Of a stretch of 64,000 nucleotides of DNA, positions 26,920 through 35,846 are shown piece after piece. Source of the DNA: Flavobacteriaceae bacterium (GTDB lineage: Bacteria; Bacteroidota; Bacteroidia; Flavobacteriales; Flavobacteriaceae); assembly GCA_027073495.1 (NCBI GenBank), contig JALSVQ010000011.1, positions 1 through 64,000 on the forward strand, given 5' to 3'. Under the pieces are notes generated by a model. The model was not told the DNA's origin and searched no databases. It was given only the letters and a program-made list of their open reading frames with translations. The number at the start of each line of letters is the position of its first letter. Within the stretch, counting starts at the first letter, position 1. The translations under genes were made by a program, and so were the position numbers.

Positions 26920-27753
26920 ATGAAAAAAATACTCGTACCAACAGATTTTTCAAAGCAAGCAGACTATGCTTTGGAAGCCGCAGCGCAATTAGCGAAAAAA
27001 AATAATAGCGAAATTATTTTGCTTAATTTATTAGAATTCCCTGAAGACATGGTTGACCCTGTAACTGGATCTGCTACTGCCGCTGGACCTGCTGCCATCA
27101 TGATGATGAAAAATGCTCGGAAAAGATTTTTAACACTCCGTAAAAAAGATTTTTTACAAGGTCTTAATGTCACTGAAACTGTTCTAGGTCATAAAGCCTT
27201 TGAAGGAATAATGGAAGTGAGTAAAAAGGAAAATGTTGATGTCATCGTAATGGGGTCTCGAGGAACTTCTGGTATTAATGAAATAATGGTAGGTTCTAAT
27301 ACTGAAAAAGTAGTTCGTACTTCTGAGATTCCTGTACTTGTTGTAAAAGGAGAAACCGATATTTATGCTGCAAAAGATTTTGTTTTTGCTTCTAATTTTG
27401 ATGAAGAATGTAAAGAAACATTTAAAAATGCTTTAGAATTTGCTGAAAAATTAAAAGTTACCATACATTTAGTAATTATTAATACGCCTCAAAAATTCAA
27501 CGACACCGCTTCTTCAAATGCTAAAATGGAAAGTTTTATTAACGATTTTAATATTGATGATTACACCCTAAATGTATATAATGATTTTAGTATTGATAAA
27601 GGAATTATCAATTTTGCTAAGTTTATAGATGCAGATCTTATTGGTATGGGAACTCATGGTAGAAAAGGTGTTTCGCACTTTTTTAACGGAAGCCGTGGAG
27701 AAGACGTTGTAAATCACGCAACACTTCCTGTAGTTACTTTCAAAATTAATTAG
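26920..27753 (+). CDS. Universal stress protein, tandem UspA domains
   Basis: 277 residues from the ATG at 26920. The frame is open to 26860, but the extra 20 residues (GCFKQKYYFS...) do not fit the family, whereas MKKILVPTDFSKQADYAL is the exact UspA opening. There are two Usp domains: residues 1-145 with VMGSRGTSGINEIMVGSNTEKV (the G-2x-G-9x-G[ST] ATP-binding pattern), and 150-277 with GMGTHGRKGVSHFFNGSRGED. It is cytosolic, likely ATP-binding, and induced by stress. A single-gene unit with a terminator behind it. The adjacent polyphosphate kinases may belong to the same stress response (inference). Confidence 0.92.
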   Translation: MKKILVPTDFSKQADYALEAAAQLAKKNNSEIILLNLLEFPEDMVDPVTGSATAAGPAAIMMMKNARKRFLTLRKKDFLQGLNVTETVLGHKAFEGIMEVSKKENVDVIVMGSRGTSGINEIMVGSNTEKVVRTSEIPVLVVKGETDIYAAKDFVFASNFDEECKETFKNALEFAEKLKVTIHLVIINTPQKFNDTASSNAKMESFINDFNIDDYTLNVYNDFSIDKGIINFAKFIDADLIGMGTHGRKGVSHFFNGSRGEDVVNHATLPVVTFKIN

Positions 27754-27774
27754 ATAATTAATCTAATAGTAAAC

Positions 27775-27808
27775 AAAAAAGGTGCAATCAAATGATTGCA
27801 CCTTTTTT
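27775..27808. terminator. Bidirectional intrinsic terminator
   Basis: AAAAAAGGTGCAATCA, two bases, then its exact inverse complement ending in six T: a 16-bp stem between the convergent universal stress gene and the second ppk2. Confidence 0.9.
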
Positions 27809-27825
27809 GTTTTTCTTAATACATT

Positions 27826-28593
27826 TTATTTATAAGGAATGACTTCCAATACATGCTTAATAGCTGCCAAACGCGCTTTCATTTTTTTGTCAGCGTCGAT
27901 AATAGTCCAAGGAGCATTTGAGGTATTTGTTTTTTCAAACATAGCTTCTTTATATTTTGTATAATCTTCCCACAGATCAATAGCTTTGGCATCTACCTTG
28001 CTAAATTTCCATTTTTTTAATGGGCTTTTTTTGATATCTTCAAAACGTTTTTGCTGTTCTTCTTTTGATATTGAAAAATAAAATTTAATCAAGATAATAT
28101 CATCTTCAACCATCATACGCTCAAAATCATTAACCTGATTCATAAAACGCTTGTATTCTGCTTCGGTACAAAAACCATTAACAGGCTCTACTATTGCTCT
28201 ATTGTACCAACTCCTATCAAAAAACACCATTTCTCCTTTTTTTGGAAGTCTATTTACATAACGTTGAAAATACCATTGCCCGCGCTCCTCCTCAGTAGGT
28301 TTGGGTAATGCCACAACACGAAATTCACGCGGATTGATATGTTCTGTGGTTCTACGTATAGCTCCACCTTTCCCGGCAGCATCGCGTCCTTCATAGATAA
28401 TAACTACCTTTTTCTCTTGACTTGTCACCCATTTTTGGAGCTTAATCAATTCTAGTTGTAGTTTTTTGAGTTCTTTTTCGTATCCAACAAAACGCAGTGC
28501 TTTACTGACATTAAAACGCTTAGAGGTCAATAATGATTTAATAGCTTTCTTACTATTTAATAATTTTATATCGTTTTCATTTAAATTTTGCAT
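27826..28593 (-). CDS. Polyphosphate kinase 2 family protein
   Basis: 255 residues, a single PPK2 domain. It has Walker A EGRDAAGKGGAIRR followed by HINPREFRVVALPKPTEEERGQWYFQRYVNRLP, Walker B FFDRSWYNRAIVEPVNGFC, and the lid motif FYFSISKEEQQKRFEDIKKSPLKKWKFS. PPK2 enzymes use polyphosphate to make ATP or GTP from NDPs (or the reverse). It lies 3 bp after a paralogue of 284 residues. Their strong likeness suggests tandem duplication; nucleotide preference cannot be read from the sequence. Confidence 0.93.
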   Translation of the reverse strand: MQNLNENDIKLLNSKKAIKSLLTSKRFNVSKALRFVGYEKELKKLQLELIKLQKWVTSQEKKVVIIYEGRDAAGKGGAIRRTTEHINPREFRVVALPKPTEEERGQWYFQRYVNRLPKKGEMVFFDRSWYNRAIVEPVNGFCTEAEYKRFMNQVNDFERMMVEDDIILIKFYFSISKEEQQKRFEDIKKSPLKKWKFSKVDAKAIDLWEDYTKYKEAMFEKTNTSNAPWTIIDADKKMKARLAAIKHVLEVIPYK

Positions 28594-28596
28594 AGC

Positions 28597-29451
28597 TTAG
28601 TCTATTTGATTGGTGTTTCTATAAAAGCGCTGAATAATGTTTGGGTCTGGAAGTAGTTTTGTTTCGGTATCTTTTTTTCCTTCATAATGAAATTGTGACA
28701 AAACGTAACGAATACTTTCTAGACGTGCTGTTAATTTATCATTGGTCTTTACTATAATCCAAGGGCTAAATGATGTATGCGTACGTGCAAACATTTGCTC
28801 TTTATAATACGTGTAATCATCCCATTTCTTTTGTCCTTCTTTATCCACTGGGCTAAATTTCCATCGTTTTAAAGGGTTTTCCATTCGTGAATCAAAACGG
28901 CGTACTTGCTCATCTTTTGAAATAGAAAACCAAAATTTAATCACTTTTACACCATCTTCATAAAGCATATGTTCAAATTCAGGAACTTGAACCATAAACT
29001 TATCATATTGCTCTTGATTACAAAACCCCATAACAGGCTCTACTACAGCCCTGTTATACCAACTTCTATCAAAAAAAACTAACTCACCAGGATTGGGTAA
29101 TTCTTTGATATAGCGCCTAAAATACCATTGTCCTTGCTCTACTGCTGTAGGTTTATTTAATGCCACTACACGCATAGAACGTGGATTTAAATGCTCTGTA
29201 AAACGTTTAATTGCGCCACCTTTTCCAGAAGAATCACGTCCTTCAAAAATAATAGCAACACGCATATTGTTGTCTAAAACCCAACGCTGAAGATTAACTA
29301 ACTCTGTTTGTAGTTTACGTAATTCTTTTTCGTATCGAATCTCCTTATGAATAGTCTTTAGCTTAGATTTTTTAATGCTTTCTTTCAAAATTTTTAAAAA
29401 ATCTTTCTTAGTCGTAGTCTCTTGAAATTGTTTTTTTAGTATCATAATCAT
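28597..29451 (-). CDS. Polyphosphate kinase 2 family protein (paralogue)
   Basis: 284 residues from the ATG at 29451; the frame is open to a TTG at 29469, but ATG starts at 29451 (or 29445) are preferred. PPK2 landmarks are present: FEGRDSSGKGGAIKR, NPRSMRVVALNKPTAVEQGQWYFRRY, FFDRSWYNRAVVEPVMGFC and FWFSISKDEQVRRFDSRMENPLKRWKFS. It is about 30 residues longer than its neighbour, with an extra C-terminal tail (YEGKKDTETKLLPDPN...FYRNTNQID). The two lie in one operon 3 bp apart, so they may form heteromers or differ in substrate (inference). Confidence 0.92.
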   Translation of the reverse strand: MIMILKKQFQETTTKKDFLKILKESIKKSKLKTIHKEIRYEKELRKLQTELVNLQRWVLDNNMRVAIIFEGRDSSGKGGAIKRFTEHLNPRSMRVVALNKPTAVEQGQWYFRRYIKELPNPGELVFFDRSWYNRAVVEPVMGFCNQEQYDKFMVQVPEFEHMLYEDGVKVIKFWFSISKDEQVRRFDSRMENPLKRWKFSPVDKEGQKKWDDYTYYKEQMFARTHTSFSPWIIVKTNDKLTARLESIRYVLSQFHYEGKKDTETKLLPDPNIIQRFYRNTNQID

Positions 29452-29510
29452 TTTTGGTATAAGATACAAATATCCGAATAATAAATGGAAATAATTATGA
29501 TATTAGTCAG

Positions 29511-30146
29511 TTAAATATATTTAGATAATAATACTGAAAAATCTGAACGATGTATTTCTCGAGCACCTAAGCTAGCAAGATGATCGGTATACATTTGGCA
29601 ATCAATTAGTTTGTAATCTAATGATGCTAAGTGAATAAAGGCTAGTTTAGAAGCATTACTAACTTTAGAAAACATACTTTCTCCACAGAATACATCTCCA
29701 AAAGCCACACCATACAATCCACCTACTAATTCACCATTTTTCCAAACTTCAATAGATTTAGCATAACCTAAGTGATGTAAATTAATATAAGCTTGATGCA
29801 TTTCATCAGTAATCCAAGTGTCGTCTTGGTCTTTTCGAACAATTGTCCTACAGTTTGCTATCACTGCTTCAAAAGCCTTGTTTATCGTTATTTGAAAATG
29901 ATTTTTTTTAATAATACTACGCATTGACTTACTGATTCGTATTTCTTCTGGAAATAAAACCATACGTTTTGGTGGTGCATACCAAACTATAGGCTCTCCT
30001 TGATTATACCAAGGAAAAATACCGTTCCTATAAGCCAATATCAAACGTTCAGAAGACAAATCGCCTCCTATAGCCAATACACCTTCCGGTGTTGCTAAAG
30101 AAACATCTGGAAATACTAATTCTTTAGATAAGATAATATAATTCAT
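29511..30146 (-). CDS. aat: Leucyl/phenylalanyl-tRNA--protein transferase
   Basis: 211 residues from the ATG at 30146; a TTG two codons upstream (30152) is the only alternative and falls in the T-run of the preceding terminator. It has the whole Aat core: LLAIGGDL-like GVLAIGGDLSSERLILAYRNGIFPWY, PIVWYAPPKRMVLFP, TWITDEMHQAYINLHHLGYAKSIEVW, GELVGGLYGVAFGDVFCGESMFS and LIDCQMYTDHLASLGAREI. It adds Leu or Phe to proteins with N-terminal Arg or Lys so that ClpS/ClpAP can degrade them (N-end rule). It sits between the PPK2 pair and a T9SS unit. Confidence 0.95.
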   Translation of the reverse strand: MNYIILSKELVFPDVSLATPEGVLAIGGDLSSERLILAYRNGIFPWYNQGEPIVWYAPPKRMVLFPEEIRISKSMRSIIKKNHFQITINKAFEAVIANCRTIVRKDQDDTWITDEMHQAYINLHHLGYAKSIEVWKNGELVGGLYGVAFGDVFCGESMFSKVSNASKLAFIHLASLDYKLIDCQMYTDHLASLGAREIHRSDFSVLLSKYI

Positions 30147-30150
30147 AAAC

Positions 30151-30189
30151 AAAAAAAAGCTGACTTAGCAAAGATACTAAGTCAGCTTT
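30151..30189 (-). terminator. Intrinsic terminator behind the PorP/SprF gene
   Basis: Stem AAAGCTGACTTAG / CTAAGTCAGCTTT with an 8-base loop, and on the minus strand a run of eight T, which reaches almost to the aat start codon. Confidence 0.85.
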
Positions 30190-30208
30190 ATATTATAACA
30201 ATGTATTT

Positions 30209-31096
30209 TTATTTTTTATTCAAATCAAAAACGAGCATCACTTCATGTGTTCCTCTTGAATAATTTTGAATATCAGAACTTGTTGATTCATAAGCATATC
30301 CTATTTTCATCCAATTAGAAGCTCGAATCATAGATACAAACCCTATAGATTCATTTAATCTGTAGCTTATCCCTGCTTCAAATTTATTATAAAATTTAGC
30401 TGTAGCAGACAAGTCTAAAGACATTGGTACTGCATCGGTATAACGCGCCATAAATGATGGTGTGAAATCAATATTTTTACCTAATGGATACGTGTAACCT
30501 GCTCCAAAATAAACATGCATTTTATCAGTACCTGATAGACTTAATGTATTATTATTTAGATCATATCTTGTATCGCTTAATAATCTAGGAATTGATAACG
30601 TTACAAAATACTTATCAGCTTTATAATATGCACCAATACCAACATTAGGGTTAAATTTATTTACATTTTCTGCTAAAAGCGCATCATTATAAATACCCAA
30701 AGCATTAACATCAATATTCAAAAACGATCCTCCTGCTTTTATACCTAAATACAAGTTTTTATTATCTGCAAAAGGTAATTTGTATGAATAATCTGCATAC
30801 ACCTGCGTTTCATTAATGATATGAACTCTATCATTTACTACTGAAAAACCTAATCCCATTTTATCATTCATCGTTGTTCCAAAAGAAAAACTCTGAACTT
30901 CTGGTGCGCCATTCATTCCTACCCATTGACTTCTAAAGTTTGAAGTCAAAATAGTACCATCTACACCTGCATGTGCAGGATTTACCACATTCAAATTGTA
31001 TTTATACAATGAGTAATGTGCTTCTTGCTGTGCAAAGGCTGCAGTTGTAACTAAAAGTACAACTGCAACAAATGCTATATTTATTATTTTTTTCAT
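30209..31096 (-). CDS. PorP/SprF family type IX secretion membrane protein
   Basis: 295 residues from the ATG at 31096 (MKKIINIAFVAVVLLVTTAAFAQ signal peptide); the frame is open upstream to 31150 but overlaps the preceding gene. It has the family opening QQEAHYSLYKYNLNVVNPAHAGV and GTILTSNFRSQWVGMNGAP, then strand after strand of a small outer membrane barrel ending in HEVMLVFDLNKK. PorP/SprF proteins help type B T9SS cargo become anchored to, or exported across, the outer membrane. It begins 13 bp behind the stop of a large type B cargo protein, which is almost certainly its partner. Confidence 0.93.
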   Translation of the reverse strand: MKKIINIAFVAVVLLVTTAAFAQQEAHYSLYKYNLNVVNPAHAGVDGTILTSNFRSQWVGMNGAPEVQSFSFGTTMNDKMGLGFSVVNDRVHIINETQVYADYSYKLPFADNKNLYLGIKAGGSFLNIDVNALGIYNDALLAENVNKFNPNVGIGAYYKADKYFVTLSIPRLLSDTRYDLNNNTLSLSGTDKMHVYFGAGYTYPLGKNIDFTPSFMARYTDAVPMSLDLSATAKFYNKFEAGISYRLNESIGFVSMIRASNWMKIGYAYESTSSDIQNYSRGTHEVMLVFDLNKK

Positions 31097-31109
31097 TTTT
31101 ATATTTTTA

Positions 31110-34100
31110 TTAATAGTTAATGTATACCCAACCTTCTTTATGTCCTCCATCAGGACTAAAAGTATCTACTACATAATAATATGAACCTGCAGGTAATAAT
31201 TTACCGTTCTTACCAGTTCCATCCCAATCATTATTGTATCCATGTTTAGAGAACACTTCATTACCCCAACGGTTATACACTGTAGTTTGATTGTCTGGGA
31301 ATTGATTTAAATGAGCAATAACCCAAGTGTCATTAGTACCGTCTCCATTTGGAGTAAATCCTTCTGGTACTACTATCAATAAGTCAATAAAATCATCACA
31401 TACATCTCCTATTCCATCTTCATCAAGATCAATTTGATTTGGATTGTATGTACTTACACAGTTGTCTTCTGAATCTACAATTCCATCAAAATCTTGATCT
31501 GGTACAGCAACACAAATATCTAATGACCAAGAGTTTAATTGCCCTCCATCACCTGCATAATTATCAACAACAGTTAATGTCCAAGTTCCTAATGCTGACT
31601 CTGCATTGATAGCACTTAAAGAATTTTCAGGAATAAAAGTTCCTGTAAAAGGTACTGACCCTGATGTGATAGGTGTTACAGCTTGATCATCAAATGTAGT
31701 ATTGGTATAATTTGCACCAAAACCAAAAACATTATGATGAACTAACTCAACAGAAGTACCAGCAGGAGAAGTTAAGATTATATCTAAATCTCCATGGTAT
31801 GAGTGGTCTATATTAACAGTAACATTAACATCTATCACACCCATTGCTGGATCATCATAAGGCGCACCAGTTATGTCTATTGTAGATGTTGTAGTCGTTT
31901 CTGCATCTGGACCTACAGATATTGGAAGCGTAGCTGAGTCTGCATCAAAAGAACCACAAGTAGGGTCGTTCGTATCAAATTCGAATACTGTCCCACTAGT
32001 AGCAGTCCCGCATCCATTTGAAGGCAAAACTCTCCAGTAGTAATGTGAGTTCATAGCTACTGCTGTTGTAGTATAATCTGTTGTAGTTGCAGGTAATGTT
32101 ACTGTATCTACAATATTTGAAAAATCGGCTGTGTCTGATAATTCAAAAATATAATTATCAGCATTACCACTTGCGTCTGCTTCCCAAGAGAAGTCTACTG
32201 TTCCAAGTAGATTTACAGCTCCATTTGGAGGTGTATTCAAAACAATATCAGTAAATGTTGTACTATTCCATTTTAAATGCAAGTCTTGATTAAACACCAT
32301 TCCACCCGTAGCTGTTCCTGTAGCTGTGATTGTATGTGTACCTATATTATCAGTAGACAATCCTGAAAGTGTCATTGTTACTGCTGTCCCTGTAGCTGTA
32401 GCTGTAGCTGGATTAAAAGAAACACTAGTTCCTGCTGGCAAATCTGTTGCTGAGAATGTTACTTCTTCATTAAACTCTCCAAAAGTTTCGTAGTCAAATG
32501 TATAATCTACACTTGCATCATCACAAACTGCTATACTTGTATCTGTAAAATTCATTTCAAATGCTGGAGCACGCACACCACATACATTTAGTGACCAAGA
32601 TAATAAATTTCCACCGTCACCACCCAAATCATCGGTAATTTCTAATGTCCACGTACCCGTTGAATTCTCTCCATTGAAATCAGAAAGCATTCCTTCTGGT
32701 TGATAACTATCTGTAAATGGATAAGCTCCTGTAGTAATTGCAGTTGCTGCTTCATCATCAAATGTTGTATCTATATATCCATCACTTGATCCACCATTAT
32801 CAGTTGTTAATTCTACACGTGTTCCAGAAGGTGCTATTAAAAAGATATCTAAATCTGACATCCAAGTGTGTGTTACATTTATAGTAACATTAACATCTGT
32901 TATTACTGCATCAAAAAGTTCTAAAGTACTTGTTGTCACTGCTCCACTATCTGGTCCTACAGGCATATCTCCTGCATTATAAGATACTGAACGCGTACCA
33001 CATTCTATAGTATTAGTAGTAAATGACCAAACAGCAGATGCTGCACCAGTTGCACAAGCATTAACTGGAGAAACACGCCAATAATAGGTCGTATCATCAA
33101 CAGTTCCTGCTGGGTCATAAGATGTAGTAGTAACCGTTGCCGTATCTATAATAGTTCCAAAAGCAGCATCAGTAGCTACTTCTACAAGATAATTATCTGC
33201 ATTTGCATCTGCATTCCAAGACAATGTATAAGGCGGCAAAGCTCCTATCAATCCATCTGTTGGGCTGACTAGTGTTAGTGCTGCAAAAGTTGGGCTATTC
33301 ACTTTAAGTGTTAAATCTTGTGTTTTAGTCATTCCTCCTGCTGCTGTACCTGTAGCAACAATGGTAAAGTTTCCTACATTAGCATTCGTCAAACCAGAAA
33401 CGGTCATTGTAACTGCTGTTCCATCTGCTGTGGCTGTAGCTGGGCTAAACGTTACTGTTGCAGGTGCTCCTGTAGCTGTAAACGTAGTTACTTCATTAAA
33501 GCCTGCATAGGTATTATATGTAAAATTGTAAACAGCATCATCTGGCTCACAGACTTCCATTGCATTATCTGCAACAGAAAGAGCAAAACCTGGTATTGGT
33601 GCCCCGCATATGTCGATACTCCAAGAATTGATAGCTCCACCATCTCCAAGAGCACCATCAACAACTGTAAGTATCCAATCACCTAATAGTGTTTCTCCAT
33701 TAAAAGTCGCTAAAGAACCTTCCGGCTGAAAAGAACCTGTAAATGGAGCTGATCCTGCAGTAATTGCAGTAGCTGCCGCATCATCAAATACGGTATTTGT
33801 ATAATTAAGAGCTCCATTAGCTCCATTTCTATCAGAAAGTACAACTGTAGTTCCTGCTGGAGAAGTAAGTGAAATTGTTAAATCACTATCCCAAGAGTGA
33901 CTAATATCTAAAGAAACATTTACGTCTGTAATATTAAAATCGCCTCCTGCAACTGTCAGTGTAGAAGTGTATGTTGCTCCTGCTCCAGTATCTATCGTAA
34001 CAGGTACATCTGCAGCATTATATGTATTACCACAAACAATATTTGCTGTTTTAAATGTCCAAACTGCTGAAGTAGCTCCTGTAGCACAATCATTAGATGG

Positions 34101-35741
34101 TGTAACACGCCACCAATAATCGGTAATAGAATTCAAAGTAGTTGCTTCATAAGTAGCAGTTGTAACTGTACTAGACTCTACTATAGTTGTAAATGCAGCA
34201 TCAGATGCTATTTCAATTAAATAGTTTGCAGCATTAGCATCTGCAACCCAAGTAAATACATGAGGATTAACATCTGTTGCATTATCTGCTGGTGCACTCA
34301 ATGTCATTGCAGCAAATGCACTTTCATATTTATGCAGTGTTACATCACTCGTTTTTGTTGTTCCTCCATAATCACCTGTAATAGTAATAGTATAATCACC
34401 TACTGCTAGCGCTCCTGTTCCAGAAACTACTAAAGCGATAGGCGTTGAGTTTGTATTTGCAGTATTTGGTGTAAAAGCATACGTTAAACCTGCTGGACCT
34501 GCCGCAGTAAATGAAACTACATCTACAAAACCAGCTGCTGGTTCAAATGTAAAATTATATGTTGCGTCTGCAGCTCCACATACATTTGCTTCTGTAGTTG
34601 CAAAATTCATACTATAATCTAAGCTACACACTGTAGAAGTAGCTAAATTAACACGACGTGGTGAATTGGCCATTACAGTAAGTATTCTGTCTTTTTGATT
34701 TTGCGTAAATATATTCATACAAGAATCATCCGTATAATCCATGTAATTTTCTACTTGATCATTAGGGTCTGTAGCCGCTCCGTAATCTGTGTCATCACAA
34801 GTATTTACTGTAGGGCAACCAAAGTTTGAACCTGATGATCTTGGTGTATCAGCACAATAATCATCTACTGTACAATCTCCATCTCCCCAAGTATGTCTTA
34901 ATCCTAAAAAGTGACCAACTTCGTGTGTCATAGTACGCCCTTTATCATACGGAGCGTTCAACACAAAAGAACCATCATCTTGACTAATATCTCCAAATGT
35001 AGAGAATACTGCTACAACTCCATCTGTGGTAGCTGTTCCTTCATTAGCCGCAGGAATACCGTCTAAAGTAGATGCACTAGGAAAAGTAGCGTATCCAAGT
35101 AAACTAGCATCTGTAAAACGTACAGACCACATATTCATATACTGTTCTGGATCCCATATAGTTTGTGGTTTCACTGTTCCGTCAACATCTGCAGTACTCC
35201 AAGAAGCCTGTCCTAAATTCACACGATCAATACCGTTAGTTGGATTACCATTTGGATCAACTTGGGCTAAACAAAATTCAACCTCAACATCTACTCCTGC
35301 ACCATCTCCCGGTGTGCCTGTAAGTTTTCTGTAATCTTGATTCATAACTGTGATTTGTGAAATCACCTGAGCATCAGAGATGTTTTCATTCCCATCTCCA
35401 ACAGCATCTCCATCATGTATAACATGCACTACAACTGGTATTGAAATAACAATTGTTGGTGAAGAAACAGATGAACTGGCTTGTGCAGCACGCATTTCTT
35501 GAATTTTTGGTGCTAGCCAAGATTCAAAGTCATCCTTTGAAGGTAAATTTGGATATTTAGCACGTAACGCTGCGTTATATTCTTCGCTCGAACAACGTAT
35601 CACTCCACGTTGCTGAATAGAATTCCTTGCATTGTCAGAATTTGAAAAATCCCATGCTTGTTTGTTTCCATTTTGAGCATTGACAGTAAGTCCAAATGCC
35701 ATAATAAAAACAAAAAGCAAAAGTTTGGTAATTTTTTGCAT
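31110..35741 (-). CDS. T9SS type B-sorted M43 metalloprotease with P-domain-like modules
   Basis: 1,543 residues. After a signal peptide (to VNAQ) and a propeptide comes an M43/pappalysin-type catalytic domain (about 95-365) with HEVGHFLGLRH (273-283) and the Met-turn region NYMDYTDDSCM. Then there are three cycles of a bacterial Ig-like stretch, a fibronectin-III-like module (YYWRVxPxNxCxT) and a proprotein-convertase P-domain-like module (LTSPAGT, TTFDDxA, GDGG-LxSWSLDIC). A thrombospondin-3 repeat (DQDFDGIVDSEDNC, DLDEDGIGDVCDD) and a type B sorting domain (GFTPNGDGTNDTW, VYNRWGNEVF, PAGSYYYVVDT) close the protein. It is a secreted or surface protease, paired with the PorP/SprF gene behind it. 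Confidence 0.92.
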   Translation of the reverse strand: MQKITKLLLFVFIMAFGLTVNAQNGNKQAWDFSNSDNARNSIQQRGVIRCSSEEYNAALRAKYPNLPSKDDFESWLAPKIQEMRAAQASSSVSSPTIVISIPVVVHVIHDGDAVGDGNENISDAQVISQITVMNQDYRKLTGTPGDGAGVDVEVEFCLAQVDPNGNPTNGIDRVNLGQASWSTADVDGTVKPQTIWDPEQYMNMWSVRFTDASLLGYATFPSASTLDGIPAANEGTATTDGVVAVFSTFGDISQDDGSFVLNAPYDKGRTMTHEVGHFLGLRHTWGDGDCTVDDYCADTPRSSGSNFGCPTVNTCDDTDYGAATDPNDQVENYMDYTDDSCMNIFTQNQKDRILTVMANSPRRVNLATSTVCSLDYSMNFATTEANVCGAADATYNFTFEPAAGFVDVVSFTAAGPAGLTYAFTPNTANTNSTPIALVVSGTGALAVGDYTITITGDYGGTTKTSDVTLHKYESAFAAMTLSAPADNATDVNPHVFTWVADANAANYLIEIASDAAFTTIVESSTVTTATYEATTLNSITDYWWRVTPSNDCATGATSAVWTFKTANIVCGNTYNAADVPVTIDTGAGATYTSTLTVAGGDFNITDVNVSLDISHSWDSDLTISLTSPAGTTVVLSDRNGANGALNYTNTVFDDAAATAITAGSAPFTGSFQPEGSLATFNGETLLGDWILTVVDGALGDGGAINSWSIDICGAPIPGFALSVADNAMEVCEPDDAVYNFTYNTYAGFNEVTTFTATGAPATVTFSPATATADGTAVTMTVSGLTNANVGNFTIVATGTAAGGMTKTQDLTLKVNSPTFAALTLVSPTDGLIGALPPYTLSWNADANADNYLVEVATDAAFGTIIDTATVTTTSYDPAGTVDDTTYYWRVSPVNACATGAASAVWSFTTNTIECGTRSVSYNAGDMPVGPDSGAVTTSTLELFDAVITDVNVTINVTHTWMSDLDIFLIAPSGTRVELTTDNGGSSDGYIDTTFDDEAATAITTGAYPFTDSYQPEGMLSDFNGENSTGTWTLEITDDLGGDGGNLLSWSLNVCGVRAPAFEMNFTDTSIAVCDDASVDYTFDYETFGEFNEEVTFSATDLPAGTSVSFNPATATATGTAVTMTLSGLSTDNIGTHTITATGTATGGMVFNQDLHLKWNSTTFTDIVLNTPPNGAVNLLGTVDFSWEADASGNADNYIFELSDTADFSNIVDTVTLPATTTDYTTTAVAMNSHYYWRVLPSNGCGTATSGTVFEFDTNDPTCGSFDADSATLPISVGPDAETTTTSTIDITGAPYDDPAMGVIDVNVTVNIDHSYHGDLDIILTSPAGTSVELVHHNVFGFGANYTNTTFDDQAVTPITSGSVPFTGTFIPENSLSAINAESALGTWTLTVVDNYAGDGGQLNSWSLDICVAVPDQDFDGIVDSEDNCVSTYNPNQIDLDEDGIGDVCDDFIDLLIVVPEGFTPNGDGTNDTWVIAHLNQFPDNQTTVYNRWGNEVFSKHGYNNDWDGTGKNGKLLPAGSYYYVVDTFSPDGGHKEGWVYINY

Positions 35742-35846
35742 AATTTTGAGTTTTAAATTAATTTATATTATTATAATTCGCTAATTTATAAAAAATTTAA
35801 CAATTTATTTAATTTTTATTTAATTTTTATTCAATATTTTATTTAG

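Noticed and set aside
31097-31150. N-terminal extension of the PorP/SprF frame
   Set aside because: It overlaps the upstream gene and precedes a perfect signal peptide starting at 31096.
33318-33686. Cys-rich 122-residue frame opposite the M43 protease gene
   Set aside because: Antisense of Ala/Thr/Gly codons (GCA/ACA), so Cys and Ser are artefacts.
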